Notes: generated by a model from the letters alone, not told the origin. 57,010 bases of DNA from Fictibacillus arsenicus (GCF_001999465.1 NZ_MQMF01000007.1:1-57010), one strand, 5' to 3'. Shown: positions 36,424-47,236, numbered from the stretch's first letter. A program made the numbers and translations.

Positions 36424-38919
36424 ATGTGGCAGAAGGTAGAACAAGAAGTACTCGAACCGATTAGAGGCATGGTGTGGGTAGAAAAAGGTCAGCAGGCGGT
36501 TTATAAGACAAGTAAGAGGTGGCTTCAGATTTTGAACCAGAGCATTTTTAATTGGAGAATGCTGTTGTTTGGAATTGGCTTTTTGTTAGGACGAGCTATG
36601 ATTTTAGCTGAAATGGCTCCATTTGCATTGCCTTTTGCAGCGAGTGTATTTGTCTTAAGAAAAGAAAGGACAGGCATTGCCGTATTTGCCGTACTGGCCG
36701 GCGCGATGACACATCAGCCGATCAATGCCTTGTTTTTCATAAGTGCCCTGCTTGTATATGCGTGTCTGCAAAGAGGAACAGATCTATTTATAAAAAATAG
36801 AATTCAAAGTTTGCCGCTATTGGTATTCGGATCAAGCTTGATATCCCGAACGTTATTTTCTTTATTTGGGGAAGGGGGACTTGAACGGGTCGACACCATG
36901 CTTGCTCTTGTCGAGGGAGGACTGAGCTTAGTCCTCACATTAATCTTCCTTCAATCCATTCCTTTGTTAACGTATAAGAAGATTCCTCAGTCACTGAAGA
37001 ATGAAGAGATCGTATGTTTGATGATCCTTCTCGCCTCGGTAATGACAGGAACAATCGGCTGGCAAATTAATGATGTCTCTGTTGAACATGTCGTATCCCG
37101 TTATCTCGTACTTTTGTTTGCTTTTGTTGGCGGCGCAGCTATTGGTTCTACCGTTGGTGTAGTGACTGGTTTAATTCTTAGTCTTGCTCAAGTAGCTAGT
37201 CTGTCTCAAATGAGCTTGCTGGCGTTTTCCGGTTTGCTGGGAGGACTTTTAAGAGAAGGGAAGAGATTCGGGGTAAGCTTAGGGCTTATCATCGGAACTG
37301 TATTGATCGGATTGTATGGTGAAGGCAGGGCAGAAATTACGTCTACTTTGATGGAATCTGGTTTTGCGATTCTTCTATTTCTATTAACACCAAAAACAGC
37401 GATAAGCAATATTTCAAAATATGTTCCGGGTACAAGAGAGCATTCCATGCAGCAGCAGCAATACTTAAAAAAGATTCGTGATGTGACAGCAAGCCGTGTT
37501 GAAAGATTTTCTTCTCTATTCCAGGCGCTGTCCCATTCATTCGGTTCAGTTGGCTTATCTTTGAATGAAGAAGAAAGCTCGCGAGAAGTAGATTTATTTT
37601 TAAGTAATATTACAGAAAAAACATGCCAAACATGCTTTAAGAAAGAACAATGCTGGGCTCAAAACTTCACATCCACCTATGATTTAATGACAAAGATCAT
37701 GGTCGAACAAGAAGATTACGGAGATATAAGAGACCGGAAATTAAAACGTGATTGGGAAAAGCATTGTATTAAACCACAAAAAGTAACAGATTTAATGAAA
37801 CAAGAACTATCACAATATAAAGCAAGCCAAAAATTAAAAATTCAAGTTCAAGAAAGCCGCAGACTTGTCGCGGATCAGCTTATGGGTGTTTCTCAAGTCA
37901 TGGGGAACTTCGCAAAAGAAATTCAGCGGGAACAGGAAAATCATCAAATTCAAGAAGAACAGATTAAAGACTCTTTATTCCAAGCAGGAATTGATGTTGG
38001 ACATGTTGATATTTACAGCTTGGAAGCTTCTAACGTTGATATCGAGATGACGATTCCTTTTTGCAACCATTCTGGAATTGCAGAGAAACTTATCGCTCCG
38101 ATTTTATCCGATATTTTGGAAGAGACGATTCTTGTAACTCATGAGGAATGTGCCAATTATGCAACTGGATTCTGTCACCTGTCATTCCATTCAGCAAGAG
38201 AATATGTGGTGGAAACAGGAATTGCTTCAGCGGCAAAAGGGGGAGCGTGGCTTTCTGGAGACAGCCACTCGACAATTGAAATTGGCGCAGGTAAATTTGC
38301 TGTAGCTATAGCTGACGGAATGGGTAACGGCGAACGTGCATTCATAGAAAGCAACGAAACCCTTCAGCTGCTGCAAAAAATTCTTCAATCAGGTATTGAA
38401 GAAGAGGTCGCGATCAAATCGGTAAATTCCGTTTTATCATTAAGAACAACAGACGAGATCTTCTCAACGCTTGATCTGGCTATGATCGACCTGCAAGATG
38501 CATCTGCTAAGTTTTTGAAAATCGGTTCGACTCCAAGTTTTATTAAACGCGGTGACCAAGTAAAAACAGTGGAAGCAAGCAACCTGCCGATGGGCATCAT
38601 TCAGGATTTTGACGTAGATGTTGTGGACGAGCAGTTAAAAGCCGGAGATATTCTGATTATGATGAGTGACGGAATCTATGAAGCACCTCGTCACATTGAA
38701 AATATTGATGCATGGTTAAAACGGAAAATAAGAGAAATCGATACAGACGATCCTCAGGAAATAGCAGATCTTATTATGGAGGAGGTTATCCGGTCAGGAA
38801 ATAACGGGATCGAGGACGACATGACAGTAGCGGTTACGAAGATCGAAAAAAATATTCCGAAATGGGCAACAGTTCCTCATTACCCGAAAGTAAACTTAAA
38901 CAGAAAGAAAGCTCAATAG
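36424..38919 (+). CDS. spoIIE: stage II sporulation protein E, PP2C phosphatase
   Basis: 831 residues. The N-terminal third is membrane-embedded with about ten segments (roughly 40-320). A central FtsZ-interacting region follows, with the cysteine cluster TCQTCFKKEQC. The C-terminal PP2C phosphatase domain (about 590-810) shows VAIADGMGNGERA and MSDGIYE metal-binding motifs. SpoIIE dephosphorylates SpoIIAA-P, which frees sigma-F in the forespore, and it helps move FtsZ to the polar site. I start at ATG 36424 with GGGTGGTG upstream; GTG 36412 is within that ribosome site. Confidence 0.95.
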   Translation: MWQKVEQEVLEPIRGMVWVEKGQQAVYKTSKRWLQILNQSIFNWRMLLFGIGFLLGRAMILAEMAPFALPFAASVFVLRKERTGIAVFAVLAGAMTHQPINALFFISALLVYACLQRGTDLFIKNRIQSLPLLVFGSSLISRTLFSLFGEGGLERVDTMLALVEGGLSLVLTLIFLQSIPLLTYKKIPQSLKNEEIVCLMILLASVMTGTIGWQINDVSVEHVVSRYLVLLFAFVGGAAIGSTVGVVTGLILSLAQVASLSQMSLLAFSGLLGGLLREGKRFGVSLGLIIGTVLIGLYGEGRAEITSTLMESGFAILLFLLTPKTAISNISKYVPGTREHSMQQQQYLKKIRDVTASRVERFSSLFQALSHSFGSVGLSLNEEESSREVDLFLSNITEKTCQTCFKKEQCWAQNFTSTYDLMTKIMVEQEDYGDIRDRKLKRDWEKHCIKPQKVTDLMKQELSQYKASQKLKIQVQESRRLVADQLMGVSQVMGNFAKEIQREQENHQIQEEQIKDSLFQAGIDVGHVDIYSLEASNVDIEMTIPFCNHSGIAEKLIAPILSDILEETILVTHEECANYATGFCHLSFHSAREYVVETGIASAAKGGAWLSGDSHSTIEIGAGKFAVAIADGMGNGERAFIESNETLQLLQKILQSGIEEEVAIKSVNSVLSLRTTDEIFSTLDLAMIDLQDASAKFLKIGSTPSFIKRGDQVKTVEASNLPMGIIQDFDVDVVDEQLKAGDILIMMSDGIYEAPRHIENIDAWLKRKIREIDTDDPQEIADLIMEEVIRSGNNGIEDDMTVAVTKIEKNIPKWATVPHYPKVNLNRKKAQ

Positions 38920-38938
38920 TTTATTAGAATAAGAGGCT

Positions 38939-39058
38939 GCCTCGAAAATAAGTATATTTACTTTCTGAAGAAAGGCAGGAGGCTCACCGCCCGCCCCGCG
39001 GAAAGCGAGCATCCTGGAACGGAAATCAACATCTTCTTAAGCAACAATATTTACTTAA
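38939..39058 (+). mobile_element. MITE-like repeat, copy 8 (truncated)
   Basis: Only the right half of the core remains: AGGAGGCTCACCG to AATCAAC (38977-39030), then a right arm ending around 39058. Before it CCTCGAAAATAA...ACTTTCT resembles the long-form module, so it may be a deletion derivative of a long copy. The left end and the left hairpin arm are gone. It lies between spoIIE and yabS. Confidence 0.65.
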
Positions 39059-39067
39059 TAGCTAATC

Positions 39068-39119
39068 AAAAGAGGCTTGGCTTTAAACGTTTTTCGTTTT
39101 GAGTCATTCCTCTTTTTTA
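39068..39119 (+). terminator. probable terminator after spoIIE
   Basis: AAAGAGG / CCTCTTT arms around a loop that itself contains AAACG / CGTTT; a T-run follows. Confidence 0.6.
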
Positions 39120-39210
39120 TGTGCATAAAGTCCTTCTAAACGTATATTCCGAGACCTTTTTGACGATGATGGTAATACGTTAAAAATCGTACTTGAGAGG
39201 TGTTAGAGAT

Positions 39211-39963
39211 ATGCGTAAAAAAGGAACGTTAAGGCAGATTCTGCTGATTACAGACGGGTGTTCAAATCAAGGTGAAGATCCAGTAGCGATGGCGGCACTT
39301 GCTCATGAACAAGGCATTGCAGTAAATGTAATCGGTGTATTGAATGAAAATGCGCCTGAGTATCACAGACAAGGATTAAAAGAAGTAGAAGACATAGCGA
39401 TGGCTGGAGGCGGAATCAGTCAGGTCGTTTATACGAAGCAGCTGGCACAAACGGTAAAGATGGTAACGCAAAAAGCGATGGCCCAAACGATTAAAGGTGT
39501 CGTAAACGCTGAGCTGCAGCAAATCCTCGGGAACAAATCTACGATGGATGATCTTCCTCCGGATAAACGCGGAGAGGTGATTGAAGTAGTCGACGAAATG
39601 GGAGAAACTATGAACCTCGAAGTATTGGTATTAATAGATGCATCCGGTTCAATGGAAGATAAGATGCTGACAGTTCAGGAATCATTGCTCGATCTATCTA
39701 TCTCGCTAAATTCGAGAATTGGTGAAAATGAGTTTTCGATTTTTGCCTTCCCCGGAAAAAAGAAAGAAGTGGAAGAATTATTAAGCTGGTCTTCGAAATT
39801 AGATTCGATCGGCAAAATCTTTTCAAAGCTTACATTAGGCGGAATTACACCAACAGGCCCGGCAATAAAAGAAGGGATCGCTGCTTTCACTCGTAAACGA
39901 TCCTCGAAAAGGAGCTTCTTGTCCGATGATGCCCCAGGATATATCGAAGAGTCCGGTATGTAA
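39211..39963 (+). CDS. yabS: von Willebrand factor A domain protein YabS
   Basis: 250 residues. A first Rossmann-like segment LLITDGCSNQGEDP is near the N-terminus; LVLIDASGSMEDKM at about residue 145 is a DxSxS MIDAS motif for metal binding, and GGITPTGPAI supplies the conserved Thr. The function is unknown; in B. subtilis the gene is sporulation-related and lies next to the kinase gene yabT as here. Start ATG 39211 after GAGAGGTG. The last 38 bp overlap yabT, so the two are co-translated. Confidence 0.88.
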   Translation: MRKKGTLRQILLITDGCSNQGEDPVAMAALAHEQGIAVNVIGVLNENAPEYHRQGLKEVEDIAMAGGGISQVVYTKQLAQTVKMVTQKAMAQTIKGVVNAELQQILGNKSTMDDLPPDKRGEVIEVVDEMGETMNLEVLVLIDASGSMEDKMLTVQESLLDLSISLNSRIGENEFSIFAFPGKKKEVEELLSWSSKLDSIGKIFSKLTLGGITPTGPAIKEGIAAFTRKRSSKRSFLSDDAPGYIEESGM

Positions 39964-40909
39964 CTTAGCTGCAGGAGAAGAAATTCGCGGAAAATGGAAT
40001 CATTTAATTTATCGTATACGCCGCCGTTTAGGTTATGGTGCAACGGGCGCGGTGTATCTCGCTGATTCTATTAACGGCACGGTTGCTTTAAAGATTGGTC
40101 ATGACCAGATGTCAATTACATCAGAAGTGAATGTGCTGAAGCGTTTTTCTAAGGTCCAGGGGAAAGTCCTTGGACCTTCTTTAATCGATGTTGATGATTG
40201 GCAGACTAGAAGCGGAACATATCCGTTTTATGCGATGGAATATCTAAAAGGTGAGACGCTTTTTGATTTTATGAGGCCGAAATCTTCCGAATGGGCGGGA
40301 ATTTTGCTCGTTCAGCTCTTAACGGATTTGCACACGCTTCATCAGGCGGGCTGGGCTTTTGGTGATTTAAAGCCTGATAACCTGCTTGTTACCGGTCCCC
40401 CATACCGGATAAGATGGATTGATGTTGGCGGCACAACTGTCATGGACCGGTCAATAAAAGAATACACAGAATTCTTTGATCGGGGGTATTGGGGGAAGGG
40501 TTCACGAAAAGCGGAGCCTGCTTATGATTTGTTTTCAGCTGGAATGGTGATGGTTAACCTGGCTTATCCAGCACGTTTTACGAAAAAAAGTGATCCTGAC
40601 AGACAGATGCAGGATTTAAGAAAAAACAGTCCCATGCTTAGACCTTACACACATATTCTTGAGAAGGCATGGAACGGCAAGTATCGATATGCTGAAGAAA
40701 TGAGAAATGAACTTGTGCTTTTATTAAATGAAAAAGATAAACGTACGGTTCAGCAGAATAAAAATCCTGCAGTTCAAAAGTCAGTTGTACAAAAGCAGAC
40801 AAGGCAGTCACAAAAAAAGAAACAGAAAAGTTTTATAGCCGAAACTTTTTTAGTATTTACTTTTGTCTTTGTCGTTTATTTATTTTATATGCTTGGTCAG
40901 ACGATGTAA
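39926..40909 (+). CDS. yabT: serine/threonine protein kinase YabT (Hanks-type)
   Basis: 327 residues. N-lobe glycine loop GYGATGAVYLAD (about residues 36-47) and the VAIK-type lysine in VALKIG. The catalytic loop reads GDLKPDN and the DFG motif is replaced by DVG (IDVGGTT). After a basic linker rich in Lys/Gln a single membrane span (about 303-325) is at the C-terminus. B. subtilis YabT is a DNA-activated kinase at the sporulation septum that phosphorylates RecA and other DNA-binding proteins. Start ATG 39926 with AAGGAGC inside yabS. Confidence 0.9.
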   Translation: MMPQDISKSPVCNLAAGEEIRGKWNHLIYRIRRRLGYGATGAVYLADSINGTVALKIGHDQMSITSEVNVLKRFSKVQGKVLGPSLIDVDDWQTRSGTYPFYAMEYLKGETLFDFMRPKSSEWAGILLVQLLTDLHTLHQAGWAFGDLKPDNLLVTGPPYRIRWIDVGGTTVMDRSIKEYTEFFDRGYWGKGSRKAEPAYDLFSAGMVMVNLAYPARFTKKSDPDRQMQDLRKNSPMLRPYTHILEKAWNGKYRYAEEMRNELVLLLNEKDKRTVQQNKNPAVQKSVVQKQTRQSQKKKQKSFIAETFLVFTFVFVVYLFYMLGQTM

Positions 40910-40957
40910 GAGTGTAAGTCAGCAGCATTCTTTGATATGATTTTAAGGAGAATCGGT

Positions 40958-42370
40958 GTGAAGGAGCGGGTTAGGTTGCAGCAAGTTGAAAATTTCATTA
41001 AAAAGCACCAGCTTCTTTCATCTGCGAAAACAGTTGTTGTTGGCGTTTCCGGAGGACCAGATTCATTAGCTTTGCTTCATTTTCTATGGAAAAGGTCAGC
41101 CGTGTACAGTATTGAGGTGATTGCAGCATCCTTTGATCATAAGCTTAGAGGAGAAGAATCCGCTCGTGAACTTGCAAATACCGCAAAGTTTTGCACGGAA
41201 AGAAACATCCCGTTTGAAGGCGGAGAAGCAGATGTAGCAGAATATCAAAAAGAGAATCATCTCTCACTTCAGACAGCGGCCAGAACATGCAGGTATGATT
41301 TTTTTGAGCGGGTGATGAAGAAGCACGGAGCAAATGTTCTTGCACTCGCTCACCATGGTGATGATCAAATAGAGACGATGCTGATGAGGATGACTAGAGG
41401 AAGCGAAGGGTACAGTCTTGCAGGAATACCCGTGAAACGTCCTTTTGCAGAAGGAGAAATTATTCGGCCCTTTTTAGGAATAACGAAAGCCGAAATCGAG
41501 CATTATTGTAAAGTAGAAAATCTTTATCCTGTTTATGATCCGTCGAACGAAAGCGAAAAATATGTACGGAACAGATTCAGAAAAAAAGTGCTGCCTTTTT
41601 TAAAGCAGGAAAATCCAAATGTTCATGAAAGATTTCAGCATTTAAGTGAAACCATTACAGAAGATGAAGCGTATATATTACATCAGGCTGAAATAGAGTT
41701 AGAAAAGGTTTTAATAGTTAAAACAGAGGGGAAAATAGAGTTATCTGTATCTGCATTTAACAAGATGCCTATTCCTTTACAAAAAAGAGGGATTACACTA
41801 ATATTGAACTATCTGTATAAATTAAATCCTTCATCTCTTTCCTCTGTACATAAGGAAAACTTTCTTAGTTTGCTCGGAAGTGAGCATCCATCCGGATTTT
41901 TGCATTTTCCGTCAGGTCTTTTTGTCAGCCGAACTTATGACAGATGTACGTTAAGTTTTGAGCCGGTAAAAAATGAAGAACCATCATATGAGTTTTCTAT
42001 GGATCTGCCTGGCATAGCAAAAGTGCCGATTGGAATTTTAACTGCTGAAATAACGGATTGTGAACCAGCTTCAATTAGAGGGAAAGATGTTTATGTGTTC
42101 TCAACGAATGATGTAAGTCTCCCTTTACGAGTTCGAAACCGCAGACCAGGTGACCGGATGGCGATTGCCGGCGTCGGTACGCGAAAATTAAAAGATATAT
42201 TTATTGATGCTAAAGTGGCACAGGAAGAACGGAAAGTTTGGCCAGTCGTTGTTAATGCAAACGGCGAAATAATTTGGCTTCCCGGACTGAAACACACTGG
42301 ACGCAAATCTTTAAATCATTCTGAACAGTGGGTTATCTTACGCTTTCAAAAAAATCGCCATGACGTCTAG
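40958..42370 (+). CDS. tilS: tRNA(Ile)-lysidine synthase TilS
   Basis: Converts C34 of the CAU-anticodon tRNA-Ile to lysidine so that it reads AUA. 470 residues. The PP-loop ATP motif SGGPDS is at residues 31-36, followed by FDHKLRGEES and the AHHGDDQIETMLMR segment; the C-terminal TilS domain ends near WVILRF. I start at GTG 40958, because TTTTAAGGAG sits 7 bp upstream; an ATG at 40937 has no ribosome site. It overlaps nothing and lies 15 bp from hpt. Confidence 0.94.
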   Translation: MKERVRLQQVENFIKKHQLLSSAKTVVVGVSGGPDSLALLHFLWKRSAVYSIEVIAASFDHKLRGEESARELANTAKFCTERNIPFEGGEADVAEYQKENHLSLQTAARTCRYDFFERVMKKHGANVLALAHHGDDQIETMLMRMTRGSEGYSLAGIPVKRPFAEGEIIRPFLGITKAEIEHYCKVENLYPVYDPSNESEKYVRNRFRKKVLPFLKQENPNVHERFQHLSETITEDEAYILHQAEIELEKVLIVKTEGKIELSVSAFNKMPIPLQKRGITLILNYLYKLNPSSLSSVHKENFLSLLGSEHPSGFLHFPSGLFVSRTYDRCTLSFEPVKNEEPSYEFSMDLPGIAKVPIGILTAEITDCEPASIRGKDVYVFSTNDVSLPLRVRNRRPGDRMAIAGVGTRKLKDIFIDAKVAQEERKVWPVVVNANGEIIWLPGLKHTGRKSLNHSEQWVILRFQKNRHDV

Positions 42371-42385
42371 GAGGCTTGTTGAACT

Positions 42386-42925
42386 ATGCATGATGAAATT
42401 TTAGAAACACTTATATCTGAAGAAGCCATTCAAGGGAAAATTAAAGAACTTGGAAAAGAGCTTTCAGAGGAATATAAGGACAGTTTTCCATTAGTAATTG
42501 GAGTTTTAAAAGGTGCATTACCTTTTATGGCAGACCTGATTAAACGAATGGATATCCACCTTGAGATCGATTTAATGGCTGTTTCCAGCTATGGAGCTTC
42601 TACCGTTTCTTCCGGTCAAGTGAAAATCGTTAAAGATTTAGATACTTCATTAGAAGGTCGAGACGTAATCATTGTAGAAGATATTATTGACAGTGGATTG
42701 ACACTTAGCTATTTGGTTAACTTGTTTAAAGCACGCAAGGCCAAAACGGTTAAGATTGTAACATTGTTAGATAAGCCAACAGGACGAAAAGTAGATATTA
42801 CACCGGATTTAGCTGGCTTTATCGTTCCTGATGCTTTTGTTGTCGGCTACGGCTTGGATTATATCGAGAAGTACCGCAACTTGCCTTACATTGGCGTATT
42901 AAAGCCAGAGATCTACGAAAAGTAA
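42386..42925 (+). CDS. hpt: hypoxanthine-guanine phosphoribosyltransferase
   Basis: Purine salvage enzyme transferring hypoxanthine or guanine to PRPP. 179 residues. The PRPP-binding motif [13 protein letters not shown] is at about residues 92-104; [19 protein letters not shown] near the C-terminus is typical. GGAGG ribosome site before ATG 42386. tilS-hpt-ftsH is conserved; in B. subtilis TilS and Hpt also regulate ftsH transcription by protein contact. Confidence 0.96.
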   Translation: MHDEILETLISEEAIQGKIKELGKELSEEYKDSFPLVIGVLKGALPFMADLIKRMDIHLEIDLMAVSSYGASTVSSGQVKIVKDLDTSLEGRDVIIVEDIIDSGLTLSYLVNLFKARKAKTVKIVTLLDKPTGRKVDITPDLAGFIVPDAFVVGYGLDYIEKYRNLPYIGVLKPEIYEK

Positions 42926-42975
42926 GAATAACAAAAACCGCATAAGATTTGATTGTTCGCCTAAGGAGGTAAGGA

Positions 42976-44883
42976 ATGAATCGCATCTTCCGTAATACTA
43001 TATTTTATTTATTAATCTTTTTAGTTGTAGTTGGAGTTGTCAGCTTTTTCAACGGCAACAACAATGAAGTAAAAGAAATCCGTTATGATCAGCTGACAAA
43101 GTACATTGAAGACGGTAAAGTAGAAAGCATTGTTTACCAGCCAGAGGGTGGCGTTTATGTTGTCCGAGGAAAGCTGGAGGGAGCGAAAGAAGGAGAAGTA
43201 TTCCAGACGAATGCTCCGTTAACCGGCAATACACTAGCTGAAATTGAACAGCTTGCAGATAGTGCAAATGTTGAATTCAAACAGCAGGAACAGACGAGCG
43301 GCTGGGTTACGTTCTTTACATCAATTATCCCGTTTGTCATTATCTTTATTTTATTTTTCTTCTTGCTTAATCAAGCCCAGGGTGGCGGAAGCCGTGTAAT
43401 GAACTTTGGGAAAAGCAAAGCGAAACTTTATAACGAAGAAAAGAAAAAAGTTACGTTTAAAGATGTAGCTGGAGCGGATGAAGAGAAGCAAGAACTTGTA
43501 GAAGTTGTTGAATTCTTGAAAGATCCGCGCAAATTCTCTGCACTTGGTGCGCGTATTCCTAAGGGTGTTCTTTTAGTCGGACCTCCGGGTACCGGTAAAA
43601 CACTTCTTGCACGTGCTGTAGCAGGTGAAGCAGGCGTTCCGTTCTTCTCGATCTCAGGTTCTGATTTCGTTGAAATGTTCGTCGGTGTCGGTGCTTCACG
43701 TGTCCGTGATTTGTTTGAGAACGCAAAGAAAAACGCTCCTTGTATCATTTTCATTGATGAGATTGATGCTGTAGGACGTCAGCGTGGTGCCGGTCTTGGC
43801 GGCGGTCACGATGAACGTGAACAGACGCTGAACCAATTGCTAGTTGAGATGGATGGTTTCGGTGCGAATGAAGGAATCATCATCATTGCAGCAACAAACC
43901 GTGCTGATATTCTTGACCCGGCACTTCTTCGTCCGGGACGTTTTGACCGTCAGATTCCGGTTAACCGCCCAGATGTAAAAGGCCGTGAAGAAGTTCTTCA
44001 AGTGCATGCGCGCAATAAGCCGCTTGCAGAAGATGTTAATTTAAAAACGATCGCGATGCGTACACCAGGTTTCTCTGGTGCGGATCTTGAAAACTTATTA
44101 AACGAAGCGGCATTAGTTGCTGCTCGTTCTGACAAGAAAAAGATCGATATGGACGATGTAGATGAAGCGATTGACCGTGTAATCGCAGGTCCTGCCAAGA
44201 AGAGCCGTGTTATTTCTGAAAAAGAAAAGAACATCGTGGCTTACCATGAAGCTGGTCACACAGTAATTGGTCTCGTTCTTGAAGGTGCCGATACCGTTCA
44301 TAAAGTAACAGTTGTTCCTCGTGGCCAAGCCGGAGGATATACGGTTATGCTCCCTAAAGAAGATCGCTATTTCATGACTAAACCAGAATTAGAAGATAAG
44401 ATCGTTGGATTGCTTGGAGGCCGTGTTGCCGAAGAGATTACATTCAAGGAAGTAAGTACAGGTGCTCATAATGACTTCCAGCGTGCAACGGGCATCGCTC
44501 GCCGCATGGTAACAGAGTTTGGTATGAGTGAACGTCTTGGACCAATGCAGTTTGGTTCTTCTCAAGGAGGCCAAGTGTTCTTAGGCAGAGACTTCAACAA
44601 TGAGCAAAACTACAGTGATGCAATTGCGCATGAGATTGATTTAGAAGTACAGCGCATCATTAAAGAATCTTATGAGCGCTGCCGTCAGATTCTTACAGAA
44701 CACAATTCTAAGTTAGAAATCATTGCTCAGACATTGCTTACTGTTGAAACGCTTGATGAAGAACAAATCAAAGAACTTGTTAAAACAGGTCAGCTTCCTG
44801 ACAAAAAGACGATTTCTAAACCATCTGATGATGTTAAGGTTACTCTTAACAAAAAGGATGAAGAAGAACCAAAACAAGATTAA
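42976..44883 (+). CDS. ftsH: ATP-dependent zinc metalloprotease FtsH
   Basis: Membrane-bound AAA+ protease, 635 residues. Two membrane spans (about 6-24 and 112-132) flank an extracellular domain. The AAA module has Walker A GPPGTGKT (about 202-209), Walker [12 protein letters not shown] and the second-region-of-homology arginines. The protease carries HEAGH at 424-428. It degrades membrane and regulatory proteins; in B. subtilis it is needed for Spo0A activation through Spo0E turnover and for stress resistance. TAAGGAGG precedes the ATG. A terminator follows. Confidence 0.97.
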   Translation: MNRIFRNTIFYLLIFLVVVGVVSFFNGNNNEVKEIRYDQLTKYIEDGKVESIVYQPEGGVYVVRGKLEGAKEGEVFQTNAPLTGNTLAEIEQLADSANVEFKQQEQTSGWVTFFTSIIPFVIIFILFFFLLNQAQGGGSRVMNFGKSKAKLYNEEKKKVTFKDVAGADEEKQELVEVVEFLKDPRKFSALGARIPKGVLLVGPPGTGKTLLARAVAGEAGVPFFSISGSDFVEMFVGVGASRVRDLFENAKKNAPCIIFIDEIDAVGRQRGAGLGGGHDEREQTLNQLLVEMDGFGANEGIIIIAATNRADILDPALLRPGRFDRQIPVNRPDVKGREEVLQVHARNKPLAEDVNLKTIAMRTPGFSGADLENLLNEAALVAARSDKKKIDMDDVDEAIDRVIAGPAKKSRVISEKEKNIVAYHEAGHTVIGLVLEGADTVHKVTVVPRGQAGGYTVMLPKEDRYFMTKPELEDKIVGLLGGRVAEEITFKEVSTGAHNDFQRATGIARRMVTEFGMSERLGPMQFGSSQGGQVFLGRDFNNEQNYSDAIAHEIDLEVQRIIKESYERCRQILTEHNSKLEIIAQTLLTVETLDEEQIKELVKTGQLPDKKTISKPSDDVKVTLNKKDEEEPKQD

Positions 44884-44890
44884 TTTTTAC

Positions 44891-44927
44891 AAAAGGATGC
44901 CTCAAATCTTGAGGTGTCCTTTTTTTT
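44891..44927 (+). terminator. terminator after ftsH
   Basis: AAAAGGA-TG-CCTC / GAGG-TG-TCCTTTT hairpin followed by a T-run. Confidence 0.85.
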
Positions 44928-44931
44928 GTAA

Positions 44932-45095
44932 GTCTGTTTGATTTCATAGTGGTGGGTCTTGAAAGCAGTCGATTTCCGTTACAGGTACTCGCTTTCCGCG
45001 GGGCAGGCGGTGAGCCCCTTTGCCGCTACGCGCCTTAAAGTGTCTCACCTGACCGCTTGTCCCGCAGGAGTCTCGCACCTTTCACTTCAATCAAC
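44932..45095 (-). mobile_element. MITE-like repeat, copy 9 (short form)
   Basis: The core begins at 44968 (GTCGATTTCCG) and ends at 45095 (AATCAAC), 128 bp; the left arm GTCTGTTTGATTT at 44932 matches the outer end poorly. The hairpin GGTGAGCC...GTCTCACC is present. It stands 160 bp from copy 10 and in the opposite orientation. The ORF beginning near 44959 is a repeat artefact. Confidence 0.72.
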
Positions 45096-45256
45096 TTGTC
45101 AGTGGAGGGAAAGAATGAAACACCAACCATTAAGAGGAGAGTCTATTTATCAAAGATCTTTCGTTATTACTGAAGTTATTTAGCTTAGTAACTTCGCTTA
45201 GAAGGATGTTTTAAGGGGTTATTGCTGTTGATGTTTCTCTTTTTCTTCATTGAAAA

Positions 45257-45446
45257 GTTGATTGTAACGGAAGGTTGCCGACTCCTCGAAAATTGAACTT
45301 CAAATTTTCTTCGTGCGATGTATCGCTGCCGAACCCTTCCTTGTCCTACGGGACGAGCGGTCAGGTGGAGACTCCTATTGGCGCAACGCGGCAGGAGGCT
45401 CACCGTTCGCCCCGTGGAAAGCGCGCAACCTGGAGTGGAAATCAAC
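45257..45446 (+). mobile_element. MITE-like repeat, copy 10 (long form)
   Basis: Core of 190 bp from GTTGATTGTAACGG to AATCAAC with the long-form module CCTCGAAAATTGAAC...TTCCTTGTCC, as in copies 2 and 3. TTTTTCTTCATTGAAAA just left of it belongs to the arm. The hairpin carries an extra G (GGTGGAGACTCCT / AGGAGGCTCACC). The outer ends are unclear. Confidence 0.75.
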
Positions 45447-45566
45447 GACATTCAAGAGCACCAATGAATACTCTACAAATACTTCAATAAGCCGCGTTAC
45501 TTTACTCCTATACGTTTTATGTTATAACTATTATAGAAACTTAAGATAAGAAGCGGGGACAAATTC

Positions 45567-46337
45567 ATGATTTTTGTGTTTGATGTCGGAAATACGAATA
45601 TTGTTTTAGGGCTATATGAGAACGATGAACTTATGCACCATTGGAGAATTCATACATCACGTGAAAAAACAGAAGACGAATACGGCATGCTGATACTCGA
45701 TCTGTTCCGGCATGTGAATATTAATAAAGAACAAATAGAAGGAATCATTATTTCCTCTGTTGTTCCTCCAATCATGTTCGCATTAGAGCGTATGTGCTTA
45801 AAATATTTTAATCAGCGTCCGCTGATTGTTGGTCCTGGTATTAAAACAGGACTGAATATAAAGTATGAAAATCCAAGAGAAGTTGGAGCTGACCGTATTG
45901 TGAATGCAGTTGCTGCCATTCATGAATACGATTCTCCATTGATCATTGTCGACTTTGGAACAGCCACAACCTACTGCTACATTAATGAAAATAAACAATA
46001 CATGGGTGGTGCAATTGCCCCAGGAATTAATATTTCTACAGAAGCGCTTTACACGAAAGCAGCTAAGCTTCCGCGTATCGAGATCGCAAAACCTGAAGGT
46101 GTGATTGGGAAAAATACAGTTAATGCTATGCAAGCTGGCATTCTTTATGGATATGTAGGACAAGTAGAGGGTATTGTAAAAAGAATGAAGGAACAATCAA
46201 CGGTTGAGCCAACTGTAATCGCAACAGGCGGTCTTGCGAATTTGATCGCAGCCGAAAGCAGTGTTATTGACCATGTAGATCCTTTCTTAACATTAAAAGG
46301 TCTATTGCTTATTTACGATAAAAACAAGAACGGCTAA
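45567..46337 (+). CDS. coaX: type III pantothenate kinase
   Basis: First step of coenzyme A synthesis. 256 residues of the ASKHA fold: [13 protein letters not shown] (phosphate-1), [14 protein letters not shown] (adenosine and K+ site), GGAIAPGI and IATGGLA are all visible. ATG 45567 follows GAAGCGGGG. No clear promoter could be assigned; it comes right after two repeat copies. hslO is 14 bp downstream, so the two are co-transcribed. Confidence 0.95.
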   Translation: MIFVFDVGNTNIVLGLYENDELMHHWRIHTSREKTEDEYGMLILDLFRHVNINKEQIEGIIISSVVPPIMFALERMCLKYFNQRPLIVGPGIKTGLNIKYENPREVGADRIVNAVAAIHEYDSPLIIVDFGTATTYCYINENKQYMGGAIAPGINISTEALYTKAAKLPRIEIAKPEGVIGKNTVNAMQAGILYGYVGQVEGIVKRMKEQSTVEPTVIATGGLANLIAAESSVIDHVDPFLTLKGLLLIYDKNKNG

Positions 46338-46351
46338 AAGGATGAGTTATA

Positions 46352-47236
46352 ATGAATGACTATTTAATTAAGGCCCTTGCATTCGACGGGCAAATTCGAG
46401 CTTATGCTATTTCTACAACAGAGATGGTAAGTGAAGCGCAGCAAAGGCATAATACATGGCCGACCGCATCAGCAGCACTAGGGAGAGCAATGACTGCTAC
46501 TACCATGATGGGTATGATGCTAAAAGGCGAAGATAATAAAATTACAGTTAAAATTGAAGGCGGAGGTCCAATCGGTGTTATCATTGTTGACAGCAACACA
46601 AAGGGTGAAACACGCGGTTATGTTACGAATCCTCAGACTCATTTTGATTTAAACAGCAAAGGGAAACTTGATGTGGCAAGAGCTGTAGGAAAGAATGGAT
46701 ATCTATCTGTTTTAAAGGATATTGGTATGCGTGAAAAATTCACAGGACAAGTACCAATGGTTTCAGGTGAACTAGGCGAAGACTTTACGTATTATTTTGC
46801 TTCTTCTGAACAAGTTCCTTCTGCAGTAGGTGTTGGAGTGCTTGTAAATCCGGACAATTCCATCAAAGCAGCTGGCGGTTTTATCATTCAGGTAATGCCG
46901 AATGCTTCTGATAGTATTGTTGATCTTTTAGAAGAACGTATAAATGCAATACCTCCTATTTCTCGTTTAATCGAAAAAGGAATGTCACCGGAGGAAATTT
47001 TATTTGAGCTATTAGGAGAAGATCAGGTTCAAATTTTAGAAAAGTCGCCTGTACGCTTCCAATGTACATGTTCACACGAACGTTTCGGCCAAGCGATTGT
47101 AAGTCTTGGAGAACAAGAAATCAAAGATATTATTGAAGAAGACGGGCAAGCGGAGACAAATTGCCAATTTTGTAACGCAACCTATGTTTTTTCAAAAGAA
47201 GAACTTCAAACTTTGCTTGAACAAGCAAAATCCTAA
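46352..47236 (+). CDS. hslO: redox-regulated chaperone Hsp33
   Basis: Holdase chaperone activated by oxidation. 294 residues. The C-terminal redox switch has the CxC...CxxC zinc cysteines ([11 protein letters not shown] and NCQFC). The N-terminal domain contains [16 protein letters not shown] and ETRGYVTNP. Start ATG 46352 with AAAGGATGAG. Followed by a terminator. In B. subtilis the peptidyl-prolyl isomerase gene yacD comes next; here cysK follows directly. Confidence 0.96.
   Translation: MNDYLIKALAFDGQIRAYAISTTEMVSEAQQRHNTWPTASAALGRAMTATTMMGMMLKGEDNKITVKIEGGGPIGVIIVDSNTKGETRGYVTNPQTHFDLNSKGKLDVARAVGKNGYLSVLKDIGMREKFTGQVPMVSGELGEDFTYYFASSEQVPSAVGVGVLVNPDNSIKAAGGFIIQVMPNASDSIVDLLEERINAIPPISRLIEKGMSPEEILFELLGEDQVQILEKSPVRFQCTCSHERFGQAIVSLGEQEIKDIIEEDGQAETNCQFCNATYVFSKEELQTLLEQAKS

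Noticed and set aside
44959-45183. 74-codon ORF after ftsH
   Set aside because: It begins within repeat copy 9 and has no independent support.
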